Source: JAMXLO01 sp046735215 (GTDB lineage Bacteria; Pseudomonadota; Alphaproteobacteria; Acetobacterales; Acetobacteraceae). Taken from it: a stretch of 5,840 nucleotides of DNA. The position numbers were made by a program, and so were the translations under genes. The first letter of the stretch is position 1. Each line of letters starts with the position of its first letter. The stretch is taken from contig JBKPSV010000113.1 in assembly GCA_046735215.1 (NCBI GenBank), positions 1 through 5,840 on the forward strand, given 5' to 3'. This document shows, one piece after another, positions 1 through 5,656 of this stretch. The notes beneath the pieces were generated by a model. It ran no database searches, was not told the DNA's origin, and saw nothing but the letters and a program-made list of their open reading frames with translations.

Positions 1-426
1 GTATTGGCGACGGTGCTGATGCTGTGCGCGATTCAAGGCGGCATCGACAAGTTGCTGCCACCGCTGGTGTGGACGCTATGCCTCGCGGCGCAACTTCAAA
101 CATCGTCATTCATGGCGGAGCGGGAGCCCAGAGGCCTGATCTTCGCCGCCACAGACCTGGTGGCGAGAGCACTGCAATCACCGCCTCTGGTGTGGCTGGG
201 TGCTGTCTCCTACTGCATCTATCTGGTGAATGAGCCGGTGCAGAAGTTGTTTGGCATAATGTTGGCCGCCTTGGTTCAGGGTGATGCAGCGCTGTTCACC
301 ATGCTCTGGGTGCCGGGGGCGGTGGTACTTCCGATATTCGCCTCATGGTGGCTGCATCTACGGATCGAACTGCCTGCGCAACACCGCGGCCGTGGCCTGG
401 CGAACGCGACGGTCAGCGCCGCCTGA
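1..426 (+). CDS. Acyltransferase 3 family membrane protein, 3' end only (5' truncated by window edge)
   Basis: The reading frame is open from base 1 and ends in TGA at 424-426, giving about 141 C-terminal residues of a longer protein. It resembles the C-terminal part of acyltransferase 3 (OafA/YrhL-like) integral membrane enzymes, which O-acylate exported polysaccharides, lipids or glycans; the substrate cannot be told from this fragment. At least three hydrophobic stretches can be seen: near the left edge (VLATVLMLCAIQGG, then LPPLVWTLCLAAQL), around LVWLGAVSYCIYLV, and LWVPGAVVLPIFASWWL. The segment LGAVSYCIYLVNEPVQ matches the family's penultimate signature (usually SYxxYLxHxP), but with Asn where His is common. 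The end, WWLHLRIELPAQHRGRGLA, matches the usual family finish, in which the last helix is followed by an E-x-P and a short basic tail. It is the only plus-strand gene and converges on trmB, overlapping its stop by 14 bp. Family assignment is good; the specific role is unknown. Confidence 0.8.
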   Translation, partial: VLATVLMLCAIQGGIDKLLPPLVWTLCLAAQLQTSSFMAEREPRGLIFAATDLVARALQSPPLVWLGAVSYCIYLVNEPVQKLFGIMLAALVQGDAALFTMLWVPGAVVLPIFASWWLHLRIELPAQHRGRGLANATVSAA

Positions 427-1189
427 AGGTCCAGTAGCAGGGTGTGCGGCCGTCGCGCAGAGCCTTGCCCTCGTAACGTGTGGGCGGCCAACCAGGCGGC
501 CGTTCGCGAGCAGGCGGCAGGCCATCGAACAGCGTCTGCTGTTCCATGATCTCATTCACCCACGCCTGATAGGTTGGATCATCGCTCGCAATGCGCCATT
601 CAGCGCCTTGCTTCAGCACACCGGCCACCAGCGCAAGCAGGGTCGGATGCACAAAGCGCCGCTTGGTGTGCCGCGCCTTCGGCCAAGGATCTGGAAACAG
701 CAGGAACAGTCGATCGACGCTGTTCTCCGGCAACAGCCGCAGCAGCGTGCGTGCATCGTCCGGCCACAGACGCAGATTTCCGGGCAACGATGCGGTCGCT
801 TCCCCACCCTCGGGCACCAGCCGTGACAGCAGCGAGCAGATGCCGTTCTCGAACACTTCGCAGGCGATCAGTCCCGCTTCTGCATCAGCGGTGATCTGCG
901 CCAGAGCATGTTCACCGCTGCCGGCTCCCACCTCCACCCATAGTTTCGACGGCCGCGGTGAGAAGGCAGACGACGGGTCGGGCGCAAACTCCGACGCGAA
1001 CACCAGGCGCGGCAGGGTAACATCGAGCAGCGTCCGCTGCCGCGGTCGCAGCCTGTGACCGCGAGCGCGCCCGTACAGGCGGTCCGGAGGTGGCTTGATC
1101 GTGCTGCGCGCGGCCGCCCCGCCAGCCCCGCGCGCTGTCAGCGGTGGAAGGCGGCCTTCAGGCCCGGCGCGAGATCGGTCCTCTCCCAC
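413..1189 (-). CDS. trmB: tRNA (guanine-N7-)-methyltransferase TrmB
   Basis: TrmB uses S-adenosylmethionine to methylate N7 of guanosine 46 in the tRNA variable loop, in the cytoplasm. The 258-aa frame is a typical size for the family. An N-terminal DRLYGRARGHRLRPRQ block (about residues 36-51) is of the alphaproteobacterial type. The SAM-binding loop VEVGAGSGEH is at about 85-94, an acidic residue at E111 (IACEVFENG) follows the second strand, and the hallmark FPDPWPKARHTKRR is at about 165-178. The C-terminal SDDPTYQAW and TRYEGKALRDGRTPCYW segments complete the fold. The start is GTG at 1189, 52 bp inside the 3' end of metK. No ATG, GTG or TTG occurs in frame between there and the conserved core, and an AAGGG lies 9 nt upstream (1199-1203). 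The first ~34 residues are Gly/Ala/Arg-rich and unlike the core, so the true start could be a rarer codon further in. Co-transcription with metK is likely. The function call is firm; the start is less so. Confidence 0.93.
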   Translation of the reverse strand: MGEDRSRAGPEGRLPPLTARGAGGAAARSTIKPPPDRLYGRARGHRLRPRQRTLLDVTLPRLVFASEFAPDPSSAFSPRPSKLWVEVGAGSGEHALAQITADAEAGLIACEVFENGICSLLSRLVPEGGEATASLPGNLRLWPDDARTLLRLLPENSVDRLFLLFPDPWPKARHTKRRFVHPTLLALVAGVLKQGAEWRIASDDPTYQAWVNEIMEQQTLFDGLPPARERPPGWPPTRYEGKALRDGRTPCYWTFRRR

Positions 1190-2325
1190 GTGAAGGTGCC
1201 CTTGTCCTCGTCCGGCTCTCGCCCGAAATGACCATACGCCGAGGTCGGCACATAGATCGGCCGGTTCAAATGCAGATGCTCGCGAATGCCGCGCGGCGAC
1301 AGGTTCATCAAATCATTCAGCACCCGCTCCAGTCGCGCCTCGTCCACGTCCTTGCCGGTGCCTTGCAGGTCCACGTACACCGAAAGCGGTCGTGAGATGC
1401 CGATCGCGTAGCTGATCTGGATGGTGCAGCGGTCGGCCAAGCCCGCGGCCACCACGTTCTTGGCAAGATAGCGACAGGCATAGGCGGCCGAGCGATCGAC
1501 CTTCGTCGGATCCTTGCCACTGAACGCGCCGCCGCCATGCGGTGCCGCACCACCATAGGTGTCGACGATGATCTTGCGCCCGGTCAATCCGCAATCGCCA
1601 TCCGGGCCACCGGTGACAAACTTGCCCGTCGGGTTCACGTGGAACTCGGCCTCGGGACACATCCAGCCGCTCGGCAGCGTGCTCTTCACGATCGGCCATA
1701 GCATGCGCTTGATCTCCGCCTGCTCGAGATCTTCTACATGCTGGGTGGAGACCACCACGCTCGTGGCGCCAACAGGCTTGCCGTCGACATAGCGCAGCGT
1801 CACCTGGCTCTTCGCGTCTGGCAGCAGACCCTCCACCGACTTGTCGCGGATGTGCCGAAGCTCGCGGATGCGATGGAGAATCGCGTGGGCATAGTGGATC
1901 GGCGCCGGCATGAGTGCGTCGGTCTCGCGGCAGGCATAGCCGAACATCATGCCCTGATCGCCGGCCCCTTCATCCTTGTTGCCGGCGGCGTCGACGCCTT
2001 GGGCGATGTCCGATGACTGCGCATGCAGATGGCAGACGATCTCGGCCTTTTCCCAGCTGAACCCGGGCTGATCGTAACCGATGTCATGGATGGCCATGCG
2101 AGCAAGATGTGTCAGCAGGTCCGGCGTGACGGTGGCCGGCCCGCGCGTTTCGCCGGCGAACACCACACGATTGGTGGTGACCAAGGTTTCGCAGGCGACG
2201 CGGGAGTAGGGGTCGGCAGCCAGGTATGCGTCCAATACGGTGTCGCTGAGACGGTCAGCCACCTTGTCCGGATGGCCTTCGGAAACGGATTCCGAGGTGA
2301 ACAGGAATTCGCCCGTATCGCGCAT
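1138..2325 (-). CDS. metK: S-adenosylmethionine synthetase (methionine adenosyltransferase)
   Basis: MetK joins methionine and ATP into S-adenosylmethionine, releasing phosphate and pyrophosphate; it is a cytoplasmic Mg/K-dependent enzyme and normally essential. The 395-aa product is close to the usual 380-400. The N-terminal LFTSESVSEGHPDKV carries the catalytic His (H18) and the Mg-binding Asp (D20). The ATP-binding hexapeptide GAGDQG is at 120-125, and the glycine-rich phosphate loop GGGAFSGKD is at about 264-272. ATG at 2325 is chosen because homologs begin a few residues before the LFTSESVSEG block; the frame extends to 2409, but those 28 extra residues lie in the leader and look non-conserved. 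No good Shine-Dalgarno precedes this ATG: the nearest bases are C-rich, with only a weak GAAAGA at 2335-2340. trmB begins inside its 3' end. No disruption or missing key residue was seen. SAM made here supplies TrmB and PrmA, encoded in the same cluster. Confidence 0.97.
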   Translation of the reverse strand: MRDTGEFLFTSESVSEGHPDKVADRLSDTVLDAYLAADPYSRVACETLVTTNRVVFAGETRGPATVTPDLLTHLARMAIHDIGYDQPGFSWEKAEIVCHLHAQSSDIAQGVDAAGNKDEGAGDQGMMFGYACRETDALMPAPIHYAHAILHRIRELRHIRDKSVEGLLPDAKSQVTLRYVDGKPVGATSVVVSTQHVEDLEQAEIKRMLWPIVKSTLPSGWMCPEAEFHVNPTGKFVTGGPDGDCGLTGRKIIVDTYGGAAPHGGGAFSGKDPTKVDRSAAYACRYLAKNVVAAGLADRCTIQISYAIGISRPLSVYVDLQGTGKDVDEARLERVLNDLMNLSPRGIREHLHLNRPIYVPTSAYGHFGREPDEDKGTFTWERTDLAPGLKAAFHR

Positions 2326-2405
2326 GGAAGGGGGTCTTTCGTATCGCTGAGTTGCCGCGGGAAGAGGGGTTCGGTGTGTGAAGGAAACCCCCAGGAGGGT
2401 CAAGG
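2326..2405 (-). promoter_or_regulatory. metK leader with alternative hairpins, possible cis-regulatory RNA
   Basis: This 80-bp gap separates the DUF7002-like gene from metK. Read on the minus strand, GGGGGTT (2386-2392) can pair with AACCCCT (2365-2371; one G-T pair) around a 14-nt loop. The same G-run can instead pair with ACCCCC (2330-2335), which sits only 4 nt before the metK ATG, or its end can pair with the upstream ACCC (2397-2400). Thus three mutually exclusive pairings share one strand. The metK start has no clear Shine-Dalgarno. I recognise no SAM-I, SAM-II or SAM/SAH riboswitch consensus, so a regulatory function is inferred from pairing only. A promoter for metK could also lie here or inside the preceding gene; none stands out. 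Confidence 0.3.
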
Positions 2406-3005
2406 TCACGATGGGCCATGGGCTGGCGGGGCGCCCGAAACACTGCCCACATCGACCCGGCCACGTATTGCGAGTTCGGCGACCGCGCCGCCACGATACG
2501 CAGAGACCGGTTGTAGCGTATTCTCATCGCGCCTGACGCGCGCGCCGCCGCGCACCGTCGAGCCAGTGTTGATGGTGGCGAAGAACACGCTCTCCGGCTG
2601 GCTTCCCAGAAGCGCCGCAGTGTCGAAGGCGATGACTATGGGAGGTGCCGCCGCGTCGGCGCGCATCCGCATACAGGCCCGCATGAACGCATCGCGTCGG
2701 CGTGCTTCAGCCCAGAAGAACACGTGCCGGTTGACGTGGCGCCGCCAGCAAGCCGGTCGTCCCGCAAACTTGCCCGCCAGCGTCGGCAGCAAGCGCGGAT
2801 CCGGCATCTGCTGCGGCCGGAGCACGGCGACACCGCCATTGTCCAAGGCGACCGAGATGAAGGTTTCCCTGTTATTGGTGCATCCGCGGAGAGCATCCGC
2901 CGGCAGTAGACCCGTTTGCTCAAGCCAGGGACCGGCGCCATCCGCCTCGATGACGTGCCAGACAACCGGGTAGCGCGCCGCCAGCCTGGCCGCACCCTCG
3001 CTCAA
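2406..3005 (-). CDS. DUF7002-like protein of unknown function
   Basis: A 199-aa protein that resembles, from memory, an uncharacterised family common in Proteobacteria and annotated as DUF7002; no function is established. Visible blocks, in order: RYPVVWHVIEADG (about 11-23), with His17 in a short strand-like segment; LEQTGLLPADAL (28-39); RHVNRHVFFWAE (89-100); IVIAFDTAALL (123-133); SVFFATINTGST (139-150); and VAELAIRGRVDV (175-186), with Glu177. No signal peptide or membrane segment is seen, so it is probably cytoplasmic. The start is taken as TTG at 3005, in a TTGA overlap with the dapB stop, because the conserved part begins just after it. An upstream TTG at 3062 would add 19 residues read inside dapB. 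There is no strong Shine-Dalgarno, so translation probably depends on ribosomes finishing dapB. The layout of an aromatic-flanked His, a central V-F-F-W strand and a late Glu recalls ADP-ribosyltransferase-like folds, but this is only a hypothesis. Confidence 0.75.
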   Translation of the reverse strand: MSEGAARLAARYPVVWHVIEADGAGPWLEQTGLLPADALRGCTNNRETFISVALDNGGVAVLRPQQMPDPRLLPTLAGKFAGRPACWRRHVNRHVFFWAEARRRDAFMRACMRMRADAAAPPIVIAFDTAALLGSQPESVFFATINTGSTVRGGARVRRDENTLQPVSAYRGGAVAELAIRGRVDVGSVSGAPPAHGPS

Positions 3006-3778
3006 GCCATGCCCAGCACATCCATCATCGAATACAGCCCCGGCGGCCGTCCGGCGACCCAAAGCGCGGCGCGGATGGCGCCGGTGGCGAAGGCCCGGCG
3101 ATCGAAGGCGCGATGGCTCAGCGTGATGTGCTCGGTGCCCGCCGCGAAGATCAACGTGTGCTCGCCCACAACCTGGCCGCCACGCAGCGCGGCAAAGCCG
3201 ATGGCGCCGGTCTTGCGTGCGCCGGTGTGTCCGTGCCGCCCGCTTTCCATCACATCGGATAGAGGGACGCCGCGTCCCTTGGCGACTGCCCGGCCCATAC
3301 CGATCGCGGTGCCGGAGGGAGCATCCACCTTCTGACGATGGTGCATCTCCATAATCTCGACATCGTACGCTTCTGCCGGGAGTGCCGCTCCCATGCGTTC
3401 CGCCAGGGCCAGCACCAGGTTGACGCCAGCCGAGAAGTTGGACGCGTACACGACGGGGATGTCCCGCGCTGCTTGGGCGACCTTGGCCTCATCCGCATCC
3501 GAGAGACCGGAGGTGCCCAACACCCATGCCTTGCCTGAACTGGCCATGGCTGCGGCATAGGGCTGTGCTGTCGCAGCGTTGGTGAAGTCGACCACCACCT
3601 CCGCGGTCGCCGCCAGCCCTTCGATGCCCGGATATAGCGCTACATTGGCCGGCGCGGCTTTTGCCGATCCGGTGCGACCGATGCCACCGACCAGTTCCGC
3701 TCCTGCGGCGTGGGCCTCCTCCACCAGCAGATGGCCCATGCGTCCGGTGACGCCGGCGATGCCAATTCGGACTGCCAA
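3002..3778 (-). CDS. dapB: 4-hydroxy-tetrahydrodipicolinate reductase
   Basis: DapB reduces 4-hydroxy-tetrahydrodipicolinate to tetrahydrodipicolinate with NAD(P)H, the second committed step of the diaminopimelate/lysine pathway, in the cytoplasm. The 258 aa are within the normal range. The N-terminal Rossmann domain shows RIGIAGVTGRMG (about 4-15), a nucleotide-binding loop of the family type, then VVVDFTNA (61-68) and VLGTSGL (86-92). The C-terminal domain carries the family signature EMHHRQKVDAPSGTA (about 144-158), with the proton-donor His pair H146/H147, K150 and the substrate-binding SGT. The start is TTG at 3778: a GGAGG lies 6 nt upstream (3785-3789), and the product then begins exactly at the first beta strand. 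The stop overlaps the TTG start of the next gene. A GC hairpin covers part of the Shine-Dalgarno. No defect is seen. Confidence 0.97.
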   Translation of the reverse strand: MAVRIGIAGVTGRMGHLLVEEAHAAGAELVGGIGRTGSAKAAPANVALYPGIEGLAATAEVVVDFTNAATAQPYAAAMASSGKAWVLGTSGLSDADEAKVAQAARDIPVVYASNFSAGVNLVLALAERMGAALPAEAYDVEIMEMHHRQKVDAPSGTAIGMGRAVAKGRGVPLSDVMESGRHGHTGARKTGAIGFAALRGGQVVGEHTLIFAAGTEHITLSHRAFDRRAFATGAIRAALWVAGRPPGLYSMMDVLGMA

Positions 3779-3877
3779 CTTGTTCCTCCCCGGTCTGCCG
3801 GGGCAATCCTGCTAGCCTCTAAGGTCGGAAGCAATTCCGGTGGGACAGTGATATGCGAGCAAAGTGCGCGTCTCTCG
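3779..3877 (-). other. 99-bp gap between pepP and dapB, with a second small hairpin
   Basis: This is the longest non-coding stretch in the window. Apart from the Shine-Dalgarno hairpin at its dapB end, it holds CGGAA-TTGC-TTCCG (3826-3839), a perfect 5-bp stem with a 4-nt loop. Neither strand has a T-run after it, so it does not look like an intrinsic terminator. No convincing -35/-10 pair is visible, though the gap is long enough to hold a promoter for the dapB-metK-trmB part of the cluster. Confidence 0.3.
3785..3803 (-). promoter_or_regulatory. dapB Shine-Dalgarno partly held in a GC hairpin
   Basis: On the minus strand CCCCGG (3798-3803) and CCGGGG (3788-3793) form a perfect 6-bp all-GC stem with a CAGA tetraloop. 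The strong Shine-Dalgarno GGGGAGG (3785-3791) shares its first four G with the 3' arm of that stem, leaving only AGG free. It sits 6 nt before the TTG start of dapB. The ribosome-binding role is well supported; control through the hairpin is inference. Confidence 0.6.
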
Positions 3878-5656
3878 CTAGCCGATCGGTTCGCAGCTCT
3901 CTGCCAGCCACTTGCGGTCCGGCCCGTCGAGGAGAGGGCCGACCTCGGCCACGACCCGGGCGTGGTATCCGTCAAGCCAGGCGCGTTCGCCCGCATCGAG
4001 CAATGTCGGGTCGATCAGGCGGCGATCAAACGGCGCCAACGTCAGCGTCTCAAACCGAAGGAACGGCTTCCCGGCGCCCATCAGCGCAGCTGGCTGCACC
4101 AGCAGCAGGTTCTCAAGCCGAATCCCGTATTGTTGCGGCAGGTAGTAGCCGGGCTCATTCGACAGGACCATGCCGGCGGCAATCGGCACCGGCGCGGCCA
4201 GTCGCGACAGGCTGACCGGGCCCTCGTGCACCGAGAGATAGCTGCCAACCCCGTGACCGGTGCCATGGTCGTAATCGAGCCCTACCTGCCAAAGGGCGCG
4301 CCGAGCGAAGGCATCGAGATGCGCGCCGCTGACCCCTTCGGGAAATATCAGCGTCGCCATCGCGATGTGGCCCTTCATCACGCGGGTGACACGCTCGCGC
4401 AGCTCCGACGGCGGGTCGGATGGCCCAATCCAGATCGTGCGCGTGATGTCGGTGGTGCCGTCCACATACTGCGCCCCCGAATCGATCAGGTAGCTCTCGT
4501 CGCGCCGAATCGGCCGGTTGCTTTCCTCGGTCACCCTATAGTGGATGATGGCGCCGTGCTCGCCCGCCGCCGAAATGGCCGGAAAGCTCTCGCCCCGGAA
4601 GCCAGACACCTGTTGGCGCAGCGCCAGCAGCTGGCTCGCGGCCGATAGCTCGGTCTCCTCGCCCCGCGCCCCGGCTTCCGACAGGAAATGCAGGAAGCGG
4701 CAGACGGCAACCGCATCGCGCAGGTGCGCTTGCCGGAACCCCTGTTGCTCGACGTCGTTCTTGCAGGCCTTCGGCAGCAGGCAGGGATCGCGGTCGGCCA
4801 TCACCACGGCGCCCGCCTCGCGCAGCTTTTGGGCGAACCAGACGGGGGAGCCTGACCTATCCACCCGGACGCGCCGGCCGGCAAGTCGCTGCAAGGCCGG
4901 CTCCAGCGCCACGCGGTCCGCCACCGATACAGTATTGCCGAGCCACGCACGTGTGGGATCCGTCAGGTTCGCCGGATCGACGAACAGCTCAGTGCCCCCG
5001 TCTGCGTGCACGAGAGCGAAGCCGAGGACGAAGGGCGTGAAGGGCACATCGCCGCCACGGATGTTCAGCAGCCAGGCGATCGAGGCCGGGTCGGTGATCA
5101 CCGCCGCATCCTGCTTCGCTTCGCGCAGCAGGCCGGCGATCTGCTCGCGCTTTTCGTCGGCACTGCGCCCGGCATACGCCAGTGGATGGGGAACAGCCGG
5201 TGCCACCGGTGGCGGCGGACGGTCGCGCCAGATGGCGTCGATCGGATTGCCCTCGACCGGTACCATCGAAAGTCCCGCATCGGTATAGACCGCTAGTCCC
5301 TGCTCACTGACCAGCAGCGGGTCGTAGCCGATGCTGGCTTCCGCCGGTGCATTGGCGGCCAGCCAGCGGGCCGGCGGATCCTCGGTGATATGCCGCCGCT
5401 GCCAGAGTTCCGCACTGGTCTGTTCGGCCAACTGGAGGACATAGCGCCCGTCGGTGAATGCCGCGGCCTTGTCCGGCAGCACCGCAGCCAATCCCGCACT
5501 GCCGGTGAAGCCGGTCAGCCACGCGAGCCTCTCGGCTGAGGCGGGGACGTATTCGCCGAGGTGCTCGTCGGCGCGCGGGACGATGAAGCCGTGCAGACCG
5601 CGCGCGCGCAGTTCCTGGCGCAGACGTGCCAGCCGATCGGACATTTCTCCAGTCAT
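3878..5656 (-). CDS. Xaa-Pro aminopeptidase (aminopeptidase P, M24B family, long form)
   Basis: A cytoplasmic dinuclear-metal exopeptidase expected to remove an N-terminal residue that precedes proline. The 592-aa length fits the three-domain long form (two creatinase-like N-terminal domains plus the catalytic pita-bread domain), like eukaryotic cytosolic XPNPEP1, rather than the ~440-aa E. coli PepP. All five expected metal ligands are visible: D392 (IDSGAQY), D403 (TTDITRT), H468 (HGTGHGVG), E501 (SNEPGYY) and E515 (GIRLENL). The supporting histidines H372 (IIHYRV) and H477 (SVHEGP) are also present. The first N-terminal domain begins at about residue 6, with FIVPRADEHLGEY and the LTGFTGSAG motif at about 47-55. 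ATG at 5656 is chosen over the in-frame upstream start at 5740 because AGGAG lies 6 nt before it and the conserved domain begins right after it; it forms an ATGA overlap with prmA. The enzyme should be active; its physiological substrates are unknown. It is often named pepP. Confidence 0.95.
   Translation of the reverse strand: MTGEMSDRLARLRQELRARGLHGFIVPRADEHLGEYVPASAERLAWLTGFTGSAGLAAVLPDKAAAFTDGRYVLQLAEQTSAELWQRRHITEDPPARWLAANAPAEASIGYDPLLVSEQGLAVYTDAGLSMVPVEGNPIDAIWRDRPPPPVAPAVPHPLAYAGRSADEKREQIAGLLREAKQDAAVITDPASIAWLLNIRGGDVPFTPFVLGFALVHADGGTELFVDPANLTDPTRAWLGNTVSVADRVALEPALQRLAGRRVRVDRSGSPVWFAQKLREAGAVVMADRDPCLLPKACKNDVEQQGFRQAHLRDAVAVCRFLHFLSEAGARGEETELSAASQLLALRQQVSGFRGESFPAISAAGEHGAIIHYRVTEESNRPIRRDESYLIDSGAQYVDGTTDITRTIWIGPSDPPSELRERVTRVMKGHIAMATLIFPEGVSGAHLDAFARRALWQVGLDYDHGTGHGVGSYLSVHEGPVSLSRLAAPVPIAAGMVLSNEPGYYLPQQYGIRLENLLLVQPAALMGAGKPFLRFETLTLAPFDRRLIDPTLLDAGERAWLDGYHARVVAEVGPLLDGPDRKWLAESCEPIG

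Noticed and set aside
281..826. Plus-strand open frame of about 181 codons opposite trmB
   Set aside because: Antisense to the conserved TrmB core and overlaps the acyltransferase end in another frame; no family resemblance.
2326..2405. A known SAM-I, SAM-II or SAM/SAH riboswitch before metK
   Set aside because: None of the conserved cores I know for these classes could be found by eye; only generic G-run/C-run pairing is present.
2326..2409. 28-residue N-terminal extension of metK from an upstream start at 2409
   Set aside because: MetK homologs start just before LFTSESVSEG; the extension has no family resemblance and lies in the intergenic leader.
2023..2973. Plus-strand open frame of about 316 codons opposite metK and the DUF7002-like gene
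   Set aside because: It runs antisense to two well-supported genes, has low-complexity Arg/Ser/Ala-rich composition and no recognisable domain; long antisense frames are expected at this GC content.
3826..3839. Intrinsic terminator after the aminopeptidase gene
   Set aside because: The stem is only 5 bp and no T-run follows on either strand.
3811..3883. Two copies of gctagcc (3811-3817 and 3877-3883) flanking the pepP-dapB gap
   Set aside because: Only 7 bp, one copy lies in the aminopeptidase stop region, and no further similarity flanks them; chance is enough.
3710..4648. Plus-strand open frame of about 312 codons opposite the aminopeptidase and dapB starts
   Set aside because: It is antisense to a gene with all catalytic residues intact; its Arg/Gln-rich translation looks like nothing known.
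4545..5288. Plus-strand open frame of about 247 codons opposite the aminopeptidase N-terminal domains
   Set aside because: Ser/Arg/Ala-rich shadow of the coding strand with no domain or ribosome site.
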